64,000 nucleotides of DNA from Anaerolineales bacterium. Lineage in GTDB: Bacteria; Chloroflexota; Anaerolineae; Anaerolineales; E44-bin32. Positions 45,909 through 55,395 of this stretch are shown piece after piece (positions within the stretch are counted from its first letter, which is position 1; the number at the start of each line of letters is the position of its first letter). The translations under genes were made by a program, and so were the position numbers. The stretch is from NCBI GenBank assembly GCA_016927115.1, contig JAFGNH010000070.1, forward strand, positions 1-64,000. The letters are read 5' to 3'. The notes beneath the pieces are model-generated. The model had not been told where the DNA came from and made no database searches. It saw only the letters and a program-made list of their open reading frames with translations.

Positions 45909-47345
45909 ATGAAATTTGCACGCATACTTCTTCCGCTTCTGATCGCAGTATTGATGCTAAGTGCCTGCCGGGCACCTGTCGTTGAGCAGGAGGAACAACC
46001 GGCTGAGCAGGTTGGCGAGGTTATTCTGGAAGTTCAGGGTTTGGACGGAGAACCCGTTCAGCTGACAATGAATGACCTGGAAGCCCTGCCCGCTGTAACA
46101 GGATATGCAGGACGGAAAAGCAGCACAGGGCACATCACACCACCAGCTGAATTCACCGGTGTCCTGCTGACAGATCTTGTTGGCCTGGTCGGTGGAATGA
46201 GCGAGCAGGAAGGTATCCGGGTGCAGGCCTCAGACGGATATGCAATGACATTTTCCTACTCACAGATTACAAACGGCGATTTTATCGCCTATAACCCCGG
46301 CACAGGCACTGAGACCGAAACCGATCCCTTCCAGGTCATCCTGGCCTATAAAGAGGATGGAGAGTACCTGATCCCGGATACAGAGGGTAATCTGCGTGTC
46401 TATCTGATCAATGATGATCCCATGCAGGTTACGGACGGCCACTGGAGTATCAAATTTGTCAACAGGATTGAATTAAAACCGCTGGCTGAGGATTGGCTTC
46501 TTTTTCTCGAAGGAGCTGTCGAAGAAACGATCGACCGCGCTACATTCGAAACCGGCGCCGCACCGAACTGCCACCTGGCTGTATATATCGATGAAGATGG
46601 CAGAAAGTTTTCCGGTATCCCGCTGTGGTACCTGGCAGGCAGGGTAGATGATGAGAATGTTCACGAAGATGATGCCTTCAACCGTGACCTTGCAGCAGCA
46701 GGCTATACAATCAACCTCACAGCCGGGGATGGTTATAGTGTCTCCTTTAGTTCCACCGATATCGCCGAAAACGACGATATTATCATTGCTTATTTAATGG
46801 ATGATGAGGTACTGGAAGAGAAACACTTCCCGCTCAGATTGGTTGGGCCGGATCTGGAGGGCAGTCAGAAAATCAGCCAGATTGTCAGCATCAGCCTTGA
46901 CTTCTCTGAAACCGTGATGCCCGTAGAAGAAGCAGAAACCGAGGAAGAACCTGAAACAGCACTTGTTGATGTCCCCATTCCCACGGAAGACAACTGGACA
47001 TTGACTATCGCCGGTGCCACGGCAGAACAAATGACATGGACGATGGCCGATCTGCTGGCAATGGAAAGTATTGATATTACAGCAGAGCATCCGAAAAAAG
47101 GTGCTCAGGACTACACTGGTGTGTCGATAAACAGCCTGCTTGATCTGGTACAGCCATCTGGCGAAGCGACAACGCTTACATTTACAGCATCAGACGGCTA
47201 CGCTGCACAGGCAGCCCTCTCAGATATCCGTATCTGCGCAGACTGCCTGGTCGCATTCGATGAGACCTCTCTGCGCCTGGCGCTTCCGGGTTTTGATGAC
47301 TCCTCCCTGTGGATCAAGGAGCTATACCTGATTACGATCCAGTAA
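45909..47345 (+). CDS. Lipoprotein with three tandem sulfite-oxidase-like domains
   Basis: 478 residues. Signal peptide with LMLSAC (Cys20). Three related domains follow at about 38-190, 192-340 and 360-478. Domains 1 and 3 show the Oxidored_molyb (SUOX) signature order: an opening strand, LTMNDLEALP or WTMADLLAME, a (F/Y)TGV segment, and S/A-DGY. Domain 2 is more diverged (TAGDGYSVSF). No canonical cofactor Cys is evident in domain 1, so catalysis is doubtful. A tungstate/molybdate importer lies downstream beyond a terminator. A role in metal or pterin binding at the surface is only a guess. Confidence 0.7.
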   Translation: MKFARILLPLLIAVLMLSACRAPVVEQEEQPAEQVGEVILEVQGLDGEPVQLTMNDLEALPAVTGYAGRKSSTGHITPPAEFTGVLLTDLVGLVGGMSEQEGIRVQASDGYAMTFSYSQITNGDFIAYNPGTGTETETDPFQVILAYKEDGEYLIPDTEGNLRVYLINDDPMQVTDGHWSIKFVNRIELKPLAEDWLLFLEGAVEETIDRATFETGAAPNCHLAVYIDEDGRKFSGIPLWYLAGRVDDENVHEDDAFNRDLAAAGYTINLTAGDGYSVSFSSTDIAENDDIIIAYLMDDEVLEEKHFPLRLVGPDLEGSQKISQIVSISLDFSETVMPVEEAETEEEPETALVDVPIPTEDNWTLTIAGATAEQMTWTMADLLAMESIDITAEHPKKGAQDYTGVSINSLLDLVQPSGEATTLTFTASDGYAAQAALSDIRICADCLVAFDETSLRLALPGFDDSSLWIKELYLITIQ

Positions 47346-47369
47346 ATACCGTCGGGCGAATTCCATTCA

Positions 47370-47405
47370 GGTGCCGGGCAGGATAACATCCCGGCACCGT
47401 TTTTT
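47370..47405 (+). terminator. Rho-independent terminator after the triple-domain lipoprotein gene
   Basis: GGTGCCGGG/CCCGGCACC, 9 bp with an 11-base loop, then G and six T residues. It lies 25 bases after the stop and 16 before wtpA, so wtpA is either separately transcribed or reached by read-through. Confidence 0.88.
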
Positions 47406-47420
47406 CATTGAAAGGCTGCC

Positions 47421-48497
47421 ATGAAACTGGGACAAAATTTCAGGATGCTTGCTCTTTCCATCCTCATTTTTCTGAATGCATGCAAACCTCACGGCCCGGT
47501 ACAGGTCAGAGTGCTCTACGCCGGCAGCCTGATTGTTCCCTTTACTGAACTTGAAACCACCTTTGAAGCTGCTCATCCTGAAATTGATCTTCTCATGGAG
47601 GGGCATGGCAGTATTCAGTGCATCCGGCTTGTCACCGAGCTGCACGAGCCTGCGGATTTGCTTTTCAGTGCGGACAGCGAGCTGATCCCCGAACTGATGT
47701 ACAACACACTGGATCCGGATACCGGTCAGCCCTATGCAGACTGGTTAATCATGTTTGCCACGAATACGCTCACACTGGCCTATACCGATCAGAGTCTGTT
47801 TGCAGATGAAATCAATGCAGATAACTGGTACGAAGTAATCTCCCGTCCTGGGGTTCGACTCGGGCTTTCAGACCCCCGTTTTGATGCCGCTGGCTACCGC
47901 AGCCTGATGGCATTACAGCTGGCAGAAGAGTATTATGAAAACCCTCTGATCTTCGAGGACCGGGTAATGGGCCAGTTCCAGTGGCCCGTCCGCTCTAACA
48001 GGGTTGATAATCACTGGAACATCCATATACCTGAAATCGTTGAACCGAAACCGGATAGTGGAATCGTACTGCGGGGCGGTAGTGTGCAGCTTATCGCACT
48101 GCTTGAATCCGGTAATATCGACTATGCGTTCGAATACGAAAGTGTTGCCCACCAGCACGGATTCAGAACCATAAAACTGCCCGATGAAATCAACCTCGGC
48201 CAGGAACAGTTCCAGGAAACCTACCAGTCAGTTGAGGTGGTGCTTGATTTTCAACGATTCGAAAACATCACACCTGTTTTCAGCGGAGACCTGATCCGCT
48301 ATGGACTGACCATTCCTTCCAATAGCGCTCACCCACAGGAAGCACAGACATTCGCTGCATTTCTGCTCGGGCCTGAAGGCCAGGCAATTATGGATTCCTT
48401 TTCACATCCTCTGCTCCAGCCTGCTCTGGCAGACCGCCTCGAACAGCTTCCGGTGCTCCTCAAGCCCTTTGTCGACGCCATGTCGACACAGGAATAA
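47421..48497 (+). CDS. wtpA: Tungstate/molybdate-binding lipoprotein (WtpA-like)
   Basis: 358 residues. Lipobox LNAC (Cys21), then VRVLYAGSLIVPF, EGHGS and ADLLFSADSELIP, the oxyanion-binding layout of WtpA/ModA proteins. AGSL and GS loops supply the backbone and side-chain ligands. It captures tungstate or molybdate outside the cell for the permease encoded next. The start has AAAGG upstream. The WtpA form is favoured over ModA because of the long domain and the EYESVA segment. Confidence 0.85.
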   Translation: MKLGQNFRMLALSILIFLNACKPHGPVQVRVLYAGSLIVPFTELETTFEAAHPEIDLLMEGHGSIQCIRLVTELHEPADLLFSADSELIPELMYNTLDPDTGQPYADWLIMFATNTLTLAYTDQSLFADEINADNWYEVISRPGVRLGLSDPRFDAAGYRSLMALQLAEEYYENPLIFEDRVMGQFQWPVRSNRVDNHWNIHIPEIVEPKPDSGIVLRGGSVQLIALLESGNIDYAFEYESVAHQHGFRTIKLPDEINLGQEQFQETYQSVEVVLDFQRFENITPVFSGDLIRYGLTIPSNSAHPQEAQTFAAFLLGPEGQAIMDSFSHPLLQPALADRLEQLPVLLKPFVDAMSTQE

Positions 48498-48515
48498 GTA
48501 CGCCTGGAGGGAACC

Positions 48516-49319
48516 ATGAAACTGCGCCCCTCAAAAGCTGCCTCTCCAAAACTTCCATGGTTGTTTGTAATCCCTGGTTCGATTCTGATTCTGTTCATCC
48601 TCCTTCCTATCACCGCCACGCTGTTTTCCACACCGGCACCATTCCTTTTTGATACACTGCGTGACGCTGCGGTTTTACGGACGCTGGGCAGAACCATTCT
48701 CTGTGCCGCGGAAGCTACATGCGCTGCTTTCCTTCTTGGTATTCCCCTCGCGTATTTGCTGGCCCGCATCCCGTTCCGCTTGAAATGGCTGGTTTCAGGT
48801 TTGATCGATCTCCCGATCGTAATTCCCCATACAGCTGCCGGGATCGCGCTCATTCTTGTTTTTGGACGACAGGCCTCTGCAGGAAAACTGTTGAACCAGG
48901 CAGGCATCCTCTGCACAGATACCAACACCGGAATCGTCCTGGCTATGTTGTTTGTAAGTTTACCGTTTCTGGTGAACGGTGCGCGTGAAGCCTTTGCTCT
49001 GATCGACCCGGAACTGGAACTCGCAGCTATGACCGATGGTGCGAGCACCTGGGGAGCATTTCAACATATTACGATTCCACTTGCGTGGCGCGGTATCGCA
49101 GCAGCCAGCCTGCAGATGTGGGGCCGGGGAATGAGTGAGTTTGGTGCAGTAGTCATCCTTGCCTACAATCCGAAAACCATCCCGGTTCTCGTGTTTGAAC
49201 GCTTCGCCGGGTTTGGACTGCAGGCAGCGCAGCCGGTAGCGGTAATCCTGATCGTTTCAGCTTTGATCCTCTTTGCTGCAATCCGGCTGGTTCTGATGCG
49301 CTCCGATTCAAATATCTGA
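48516..49319 (+). CDS. wtpB: ABC transporter permease for tungstate/molybdate (WtpB/ModB-like)
   Basis: 267 residues with five to six hydrophobic segments. The EAA loop is recognisable as ELAAMTDGASTWGAFQHITI, the site that docks the ATPase, and the surrounding sequence is of the CysT/ModB class. It begins 18 bases after wtpA with GGAGGG before the ATG. No ATPase gene (wtpC/modC) follows: the next gene is convergent nrdJ, so the ATPase must be encoded elsewhere. Confidence 0.85.
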   Translation: MKLRPSKAASPKLPWLFVIPGSILILFILLPITATLFSTPAPFLFDTLRDAAVLRTLGRTILCAAEATCAAFLLGIPLAYLLARIPFRLKWLVSGLIDLPIVIPHTAAGIALILVFGRQASAGKLLNQAGILCTDTNTGIVLAMLFVSLPFLVNGAREAFALIDPELELAAMTDGASTWGAFQHITIPLAWRGIAAASLQMWGRGMSEFGAVVILAYNPKTIPVLVFERFAGFGLQAAQPVAVILIVSALILFAAIRLVLMRSDSNI

Positions 49320-49435
49320 ATCCAGGTAAAAATCTGCCCCCAGAGAATCCTTTTGCCTCTTGCGGTTGATCCAACGGAACTCCATCGGAACCCATCCTGC
49401 CGATTCAGGCTGGTATTGCCGGCCTGTAGTAAAAA

Positions 49436-49475
49436 CAAACAGGAGCTGGTGTGTTAACACACCAGCTCCTGTTTG
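49436..49475. terminator. 40-bp perfect palindrome, bidirectional terminator
   Basis: The two 20-base halves are exact reverse complements, centred on GTTAAC at 49453-49458. It separates the convergent wtpB and nrdJ genes. T-rich sequence follows on both strands (GTTTTTAC on the minus strand). The stem is unusually long for a terminator. Confidence 0.75.
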
Positions 49476-49500
49476 AATGTTATTTATTATGAAAGAACGA

Positions 49501-51975
49501 TCAGCACTCACTGTACCCGCAGGAATAGCACTTGCGGCAGCCCTCTTCATTGACCAATGATGCCTGCCCGCACTCCGGACAAAGATCACCAATCTTCATG
49601 CTGAACTGAAATTCTTCTTTTCCCATATCTGATAATGCGTCTTCTGTCTCGCCCAGGTATTCGGAAAGAGAGCGTGCCAGACCATCAGGAAGGGAAAGCA
49701 CACGGTTCGGGCCAAAACCAACAGATCGTCCACCCCCAATACCAGCCAATTGTCGGATCACTTCAGCCATCCTGTCTCGTGGAGAAACAGGGGAGGAGAT
49801 ACGGAGGATATAGGAGATCAAGCGCCCTATCGCTTCTGAAACCGCTGCAGTATCCGAGCCGGCCTTAGCACTGGTAATAAAGATTTCGAACGGCTGCTTC
49901 TGTATCGTCTGATTGATGGTAACGAAAGTCTTCCCCAGGGGTGTACGTATCTGATAGGTACTGCCATCCAGGCGGGTCGGCCTTGGTTTCTTATTCTCTT
50001 CCCACAGATGAAGCTGCTCACTCTCATCAGCTGTTCCATCTTCTTTTAGCTGCTGTGCTTCGGCAGTCTCAAGAACAACTTTATCCCTGGAACCGGTCAC
50101 ATAGACTGTCAGCCCCTTACAATCATTCTCCCAGGCAAGCTGATAAGCATCGGCCACATCCTCCACCGTTGCACTTGCCGGGAAATTACAGGTTTTACTG
50201 ATGCTGTTATCCACAAAGCGCTGCAGAGCAGTCTGCATCATTACGTGACCCTCAGCGTTGATATCCTGGGAAACAACAAAGGTATCTCTCACATCCGCGG
50301 GGACGAGTTCAATATCCTGGCAGGAACCTTTCGCCAGAACTTCCTCCACGATTTCCATCCGCCTTACATCATCTATTCCCGCTTCCACCAGTGCCTGTTC
50401 AAACATCGGGCTGGCATAATTCAACTGGAGGTCCTGCCCATCGTCGTTCACATGACGCACATAAGCCAAAGCAAAGACAGGCTCACAGCCATACCCTTCA
50501 CATCCTGCGACTGTGGAGATCGTTCCTGTTGGGGCAATTGTAGTTTGTGCTGCATTCCGGATACCGTGTTCGCGCAGTTTATCTACAACGGTCTCCCAGA
50601 CAATCTCCGGTCGCGCAAAGTCCATCGTATACTCATGCAGTGGTGTTGGCGGTTCCCAGGTGAGGTTATCAGGATCATAAATACTTCCTGCAATTGAAGG
50701 AAAAGGCCCGCGTTCAACCGCAAGCTGTATGCTGGTCCGCATGATGTGGTAGCGTATAAATTCGATCACCTGCGAGGCGAATTCAATCCCCTCTTCTGAA
50801 CCATAACGCACGCCTACGTGATACATCAGATCAGCCAGCCCCATAACGCCCAATCCAATACGCCGGGCTCGCATGGCAGATTGTTTCAACTGCGGTACAG
50901 CAGGCACATAGGCATTTGCATCAATAACATCATCCAGAAATCTTGTGGACAGTTGGATGCTTTTCGAAAGTTTTTCCCAATCCACGGTCCTGGCAGGGCC
51001 AAAATGCTGCGCCAGGTTTATCGAGCCAAGGCAGCAGTTCTCATATGGACCCAACCACTGCTCACCACAGGGATTAGTTGCTTCCAGTTCATACAGATGC
51101 GGCAGTGGATTCCCACGATTCGCCGCATCCAGGAAGAGAACACCCGGTTCTCCATTATGATGAGCATACTTGACAATCATTTCGAAGATTTCGCGCGCCT
51201 CTGCCCGTTCAACAACCTCTCCACTTTGTGGGGATATCAGATCGTATGTTGAACCTTCCGCAACCGCATGCATGAATGCATCGGTAATGCCGACAGAGAT
51301 ATTAAAATTCGTGATCTCGTCCTCGCTGGATTTGCAGGTAATGAACTGACGAATATCAGGGTGATCGACCCGGAGCACAGCCATATTTGCGCCCCTGCGG
51401 GTGCCTCCCTGGGCAATCTCTCCAAACGCCTTATCATACACACGCAGAAATCCGACCGGACCTGTTGCCTGCCCGGAAGAAGATTTAACCAGCGAGCCCT
51501 TTTCCCGTAAACGGCTGAAGGAAAAACCATTTCCTCCTCCCGTCTGTTGAACCAGGGCGGCATCGCGCAGGGTTTGGAAGATTCCATCCCCTTTCCTGCC
51601 CATGTCATCGGATACCGGCAGCACAAAACAGGCTGCCAACTGCCCCAGCAGGGTTCCCGCTCCTGTGAAAGTAGGGGAATTGGGCAGGAAGTTTTTGTTT
51701 GCCATAAGTTCGTAATAGGAACGTGCTGACCCGATTACATCACCCTGGAACGCTTCTTCAACCGCAGCAATGTGGTAGGAAACGCGCCAGAACATCTGCT
51801 CAACAGTTTCTGCCGGCTGCCCGTCTTTGTCCCGCCGCAGATAACGACGTTCCAGCACCTTGCGTGAATTCTCACTAAGATCAACTTTACACAGATCATC
51901 CGGAATAGGTGGACAGGGCAAAACACCAGCTTCATCCGCTTTAATTTCAACTTCAGGCGGTAAGGTATCAAACAT
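49501..51975 (-). CDS. nrdJ: Adenosylcobalamin-dependent ribonucleotide reductase (class II)
   Basis: 824 residues. It makes deoxynucleotides with B12 as radical source, independent of oxygen. Seen: [25 protein letters not shown], the active-site segment [10 protein letters not shown] plus [21 protein letters not shown], and a zinc-binding tail CPECG...[12 protein letters not shown]. Length and tail match NrdJ of the type with a C-terminal Cys-rich domain. The start ATG at 51973-51975 lies five bases after GGAGG; an upstream ATG overlaps that site. nrdR lies just upstream. Confidence 0.95.
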   Translation of the reverse strand: MFDTLPPEVEIKADEAGVLPCPPIPDDLCKVDLSENSRKVLERRYLRRDKDGQPAETVEQMFWRVSYHIAAVEEAFQGDVIGSARSYYELMANKNFLPNSPTFTGAGTLLGQLAACFVLPVSDDMGRKGDGIFQTLRDAALVQQTGGGNGFSFSRLREKGSLVKSSSGQATGPVGFLRVYDKAFGEIAQGGTRRGANMAVLRVDHPDIRQFITCKSSEDEITNFNISVGITDAFMHAVAEGSTYDLISPQSGEVVERAEAREIFEMIVKYAHHNGEPGVLFLDAANRGNPLPHLYELEATNPCGEQWLGPYENCCLGSINLAQHFGPARTVDWEKLSKSIQLSTRFLDDVIDANAYVPAVPQLKQSAMRARRIGLGVMGLADLMYHVGVRYGSEEGIEFASQVIEFIRYHIMRTSIQLAVERGPFPSIAGSIYDPDNLTWEPPTPLHEYTMDFARPEIVWETVVDKLREHGIRNAAQTTIAPTGTISTVAGCEGYGCEPVFALAYVRHVNDDGQDLQLNYASPMFEQALVEAGIDDVRRMEIVEEVLAKGSCQDIELVPADVRDTFVVSQDINAEGHVMMQTALQRFVDNSISKTCNFPASATVEDVADAYQLAWENDCKGLTVYVTGSRDKVVLETAEAQQLKEDGTADESEQLHLWEENKKPRPTRLDGSTYQIRTPLGKTFVTINQTIQKQPFEIFITSAKAGSDTAAVSEAIGRLISYILRISSPVSPRDRMAEVIRQLAGIGGGRSVGFGPNRVLSLPDGLARSLSEYLGETEDALSDMGKEEFQFSMKIGDLCPECGQASLVNEEGCRKCYSCGYSEC

Positions 51976-52026
51976 CAGGTCCTCCACATTCCAGGAAATC
52001 GTTCCATTAAATTCATACCATTAGTT

Positions 52027-52054
52027 CCGGAAAGAGTATATCCGCACTCTCCGG
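52027..52054. promoter_or_regulatory. Dyad overlapping the nrdJ promoter
   Basis: CCGG-aa-AGAGT, an 8-base centre, ACTCT-CCGG. On the minus strand it contains TATACT (52035-52040), a plausible -10 about 60 bases before nrdJ. The dyad could be an operator or a leader hairpin. It does not match the NrdR box. Confidence 0.4.
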
Positions 52055-52142
52055 GCCAGTTTACCCCCTGCATTTCGTATTCGATTAACTATGCAGCTAC
52101 TTTCGCCTGCGCCATATTTAAAAACCCAGCAATCCACGTTCG

Positions 52143-52613
52143 TTACTTTAACGCAGTCAGATTTCCATCAGACTCGATCAGAGAATCGATTTCATCCCTG
52201 ATGGACTGAAGATCATCCAATCCCAGATAAACGATCGCATAGCGGATATAGGCGACATAATCAAGTTCCTTGAGAGCCGCCATAACGATATCCCCTACCA
52301 CCCTGGAAGAGACTTCGGGTTTCCCCAGGCCAACCAGTGCTGATTCAACTTCCCCGACCATCCGGTCAATGGCAGATGCAGAAACAGGTCGTTTTACACA
52401 GGCAATTCGTATGCCTGCAGCAAGTTTTTCACTGTCAAAAGCCTCACGTTTGCCGTCGCGTTTAATAAGCATTGGGGAAAGCATCGCTCGTTCGTATGTT
52501 GTGAAACGCTGATCACAATCCAGGCATACCCGACGTCGTCGAACATTCCCGCGGGTATCATGGGAGGTGTCTATCACACGAGTGCTTTCATTCTGGCAAT
52601 ATGGACAGCGCAT
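52143..52613 (-). CDS. nrdR: Transcriptional repressor NrdR
   Basis: 156 residues. An N-terminal zinc ribbon (MRCPYC, then CLDCDQRFTT) and an ATP-cone domain beginning about residue 48. NrdR senses ATP/dATP and represses ribonucleotide reductase operons. The start ATG at 52611-52613 gives the usual N-terminus; a TTG three codons upstream is possible. It is adjacent to, and upstream of, its probable target nrdJ. Confidence 0.94.
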   Translation of the reverse strand: MRCPYCQNESTRVIDTSHDTRGNVRRRRVCLDCDQRFTTYERAMLSPMLIKRDGKREAFDSEKLAAGIRIACVKRPVSASAIDRMVGEVESALVGLGKPEVSSRVVGDIVMAALKELDYVAYIRYAIVYLGLDDLQSIRDEIDSLIESDGNLTALK

Positions 52614-52706
52614 GAACCTCAACCGTTAAGGAACCGAACTACTGTTCGACGCCATATCTTGGACAGTACTGGTGTCTACCCCGAGATATATGGGCCAGGG
52701 GATGAT

Positions 52707-52735
52707 ATTGTAGCATGCACCTTAACCCTCCACAA
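52707..52735 (-). promoter_or_regulatory. Promoter of nrdR
   Basis: Minus strand TTGTGG (52730-52735), 17 bases, TACAAT (52707-52712), with TGC before the -10. Confidence 0.6.
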
Positions 52736-52836
52736 GCGATCCCTGAATATTGCTTCGATTAAGAGCTTGGTACTTTAGTACTAACCTGTATTTTGCTGGC
52801 AGGAATGGAATTTTGGTGATGGAATTTGCGGTTAGA

Positions 52837-52884
52837 ATGGCCGCCTGGTGCCCGGAGGAGGAGGTGGGCACCAGATCTGGCCAT
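52837..52884. repeat. Strong hairpin with a purine loop downstream of ftsZ
   Basis: ATGGCC and CTGGTGCCC pair with GGGCACCAG and GGCCAT. The 12-base loop reads GGAGGAGGAGGT on the plus strand and ACCTCCTCCTCC on the minus strand. No U-run follows on either strand, so it is not a standard terminator. Confidence 0.6.
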
Positions 52885-52966
52885 AAAACAACGCTATTCT
52901 CCCGCTGTCTTTTCGATCAGACCAGACAGCAGTGGAAAACCAGAATTATTCAGAGCGGTACAGAAC

Positions 52967-54076
52967 CTACCGCCTCCGCAAGAACGCCGGGATATCAAGA
53001 TCGTTGACATCAAAAGCCGCCTGCTGTAATTCCTCATTTGAGGAAATATTCTGGTCATTTCTCACAGCCGGCTGAGATGCGGGGGCTATTCTGGTCCGCC
53101 GCATCGAGCGTCGTGCAGTATTGGATTGATCAAATCCGGTTGCGATCACAGTTACCCTGATTTCATCGGACAGGGAAGGATCGATCACAGCACCAAATAT
53201 CAGGTTGACATCCGGATGTGCCGTTTCCTTGATAATGGCTGCCGCCTGATTGACCTCAAACAGGCTCAGGTCGGAACCGCCTGTAACGTTGAACAGGATA
53301 CCCCGTGCACCATCGATCGTGATATCAAGCAGAGTGCTTGAGATGGCCTGTTCTGCAGCAATCCTTGCGCGATCCTCACCGGATGAACGGCCGACAGCCA
53401 TCAGCGCTGCCCCGCCCTCAGACATGATGGTGCGCACATCTGCAAAATCGAGATTGATCAGGCCGGGGATCGTGATCAGCTCACTGATACCCTGGATTCC
53501 CTGGCGCAGTACATCATCAGCCAGTTTGAAAGCATCCTGCAGGCTGGCTCTCTTATCCGCCAGCTGCAGCAGCCGGTCGTTCGGAATCACAATCAGGGTG
53601 TCGACCTCTTCCTTCAACTTTGAGATCCCGTCTTCTGCCACATTTGAACGGCGAGCTCCCTCAAAAGTAAAGGGCCTGGTCACCACACCAATGGTCAGTG
53701 CACCGATCTCTTTGGCTACCTGGGCGATGACGGGCGCAGCACCTGTGCCGGTTCCGCCACCGATACCGGCAGCGATGAACACCATGTCGGAACCACGCAA
53801 AACATTGTAGAGATCCTCGGTGCTCTCTTCCGCAGCTTTCTGCCCGACATCAGGATTACCACCGGCACCCAGCCCACGCGTGCTTTTATCGCCGATCCGC
53901 ACCCGTGTAGGTGCATTGGATAACAGCAGCGCCTGGGCATCGGTGTTGACAGCAACAAACTCAATCCCGGAAAGGCCTTCCTCGATCATCCGGTTGACAG
54001 CATTGCTGCCGCCTCCGCCCACACCTATTACTTTAATTCTTGCGAAGGACTCAGTATTTGGTATTGGTTGCATCAT
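52967..54076 (-). CDS. ftsZ: Cell division protein FtsZ
   Basis: 369 residues, tubulin-like GTPase that forms the division ring. Seen: [20 protein letters not shown] (106-112), the T7 segment [11 protein letters not shown] and the C-terminal tail DIPAFLRRR that binds FtsA. GGAGGAGG lies just before tandem ATGs at 54071-54076. It is the last gene of the dcw cluster, 58 bases after ftsA. Confidence 0.97.
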   Translation of the reverse strand: MMQPIPNTESFARIKVIGVGGGGSNAVNRMIEEGLSGIEFVAVNTDAQALLLSNAPTRVRIGDKSTRGLGAGGNPDVGQKAAEESTEDLYNVLRGSDMVFIAAGIGGGTGTGAAPVIAQVAKEIGALTIGVVTRPFTFEGARRSNVAEDGISKLKEEVDTLIVIPNDRLLQLADKRASLQDAFKLADDVLRQGIQGISELITIPGLINLDFADVRTIMSEGGAALMAVGRSSGEDRARIAAEQAISSTLLDITIDGARGILFNVTGGSDLSLFEVNQAAAIIKETAHPDVNLIFGAVIDPSLSDEIRVTVIATGFDQSNTARRSMRRTRIAPASQPAVRNDQNISSNEELQQAAFDVNDLDIPAFLRRR

Positions 54077-54134
54077 TTCCTCCTCCTAACCAGTTTATCA
54101 ATCCTGGTTAGCAAACCCTTCAAAAAATTTTATA

Positions 54135-55385
54135 CTATCCCGGCAAAAGCCGTCGGAAAAAATCTACCATCCGATCCATATCAAAACTCAGTACACCTTT
54201 ACCTGAACCATTCAGGGACGCGCCTTCAGTCTGCATCAGTTCGGCCCAGTGCAGCAGCCCCAGGCTTGTAGAAAAATGTGGAGCCGATATCTCATCAGCC
54301 ACTCCACGTATATGTTCAGGCTTTCCCAGACGCACCGGAAGCCGCAGCACCTTCGCTGCTACGTCCCTGATCCCCGGCAGCTCACTGGTGCCGCCTGTAA
54401 GTACCAGTCCTGCCGGTAGCAGTCCATCATATCCGGAGCGCTTGATCTCCTGTCGGACGAAACCAAAAATCTCCTCAACTCTGGGTTCAATGATGCTGGC
54501 TAACTCTTTCCGCTTGATCTGGAACGGCTTGCCATCACCAAACGGCCGCACTGCAAACGCCTGATTTTCGTTGCAGGTTTCTGCCCGGGCCTGACCATGC
54601 CGCCGCTTGATCATCTCTGAAGTTTCTTCCGGCAGATGCAGCACCTGGGCGATATCATTGGTTAAATGCTGACCTCCGATTGGAATTACAGCAGTATGCC
54701 ATACCGCCCCTTCAATGTAAATTGCCAGATCGGTTGTTCCGGCACCAATATCACAGACAACAACACCCATCTCCCGCTCTGTCTCGGTCAGCACCATCTC
54801 TGCAGCAGCCAGCGACGACAGAACCCATCCGTCCACAAACAGACCGGCCCGTTCGATACACTGCTCCAGGTTCTGCAGTGAAGTGCTGGATGCAGTGACG
54901 ATATGAGCCTCAACTTCCATCCTGTATCCGTGCATGCCGATAGCATTCCGGATGCCATCCTGATCATCGACGATGTAACCTCTCGGAATGGCGTGGATAA
55001 CTTCCCGATTATACGGAATAACAATCGATCGCGCTGCATCCAGTGCCCGGGAAATATCATCACGGCCAATGGTGCGGCCGGTTACACCAGCCATGCCTTT
55101 GCTGTTCAGCGAACTGATCTGGGCACCAGAAAGATTAACTAGCGCAGAAGATATCTCATATCCAAGGGAGCGCTCTGCCTTATCCCGTACCGCCTTTAAT
55201 GCCTGCGTCAGCGATTCAAGGCTGACCACCCCACCCTTGCGCATTCCTGCAGAAGGTACCACACCGGAAGCAATAATCTGCAGGTCCTGGTCAGCAGTCA
55301 ACTGACCGACAAGCAGACACAGCTTGGAGGTTCCCACATCCAGGCCGACAAAGTAATGTTCTTCGGTACCCAATCTAACCGCCAC
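54135..55385 (-). CDS. ftsA: Cell division protein FtsA
   Basis: 416 residues, actin-like protein that tethers FtsZ to the membrane. Seen: FVGLDVGTSK (phosphate 1), CDIGAGTTDLAIY (phosphate 2) and VLTGGTSELPG, and a C-terminal amphipathic helix (DMDRMVDFFRRLLP). The start is GTG at 55383-55385, six bases after GAGAGG. Confidence 0.95.
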   Translation of the reverse strand: MAVRLGTEEHYFVGLDVGTSKLCLLVGQLTADQDLQIIASGVVPSAGMRKGGVVSLESLTQALKAVRDKAERSLGYEISSALVNLSGAQISSLNSKGMAGVTGRTIGRDDISRALDAARSIVIPYNREVIHAIPRGYIVDDQDGIRNAIGMHGYRMEVEAHIVTASSTSLQNLEQCIERAGLFVDGWVLSSLAAAEMVLTETEREMGVVVCDIGAGTTDLAIYIEGAVWHTAVIPIGGQHLTNDIAQVLHLPEETSEMIKRRHGQARAETCNENQAFAVRPFGDGKPFQIKRKELASIIEPRVEEIFGFVRQEIKRSGYDGLLPAGLVLTGGTSELPGIRDVAAKVLRLPVRLGKPEHIRGVADEISAPHFSTSLGLLHWAELMQTEGASLNGSGKGVLSFDMDRMVDFFRRLLPG

Positions 55386-55395
55386 GGTTAACCTC

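Larger units (their letters stand above)
52614..52966. other. Intergenic region between ftsZ and nrdR
   Basis: About 350 bases with no gene. It contains the nrdR promoter (52707-52735), a small TACTTTAGTA dyad near 52769-52779 and the hairpin at 52837-52884. No clear terminator follows ftsZ. Confidence 0.5.

Noticed and set aside
51976-52142. Cobalamin riboswitch before nrdJ
   Set aside because: The gap is too short and contains no B12-box-like sequence. Only the dyad at 52027-52054 is seen.
52614-52966. NrdR boxes near nrdR
   Set aside because: No pair of sequences similar to the known NrdR box was found around the nrdR promoter.
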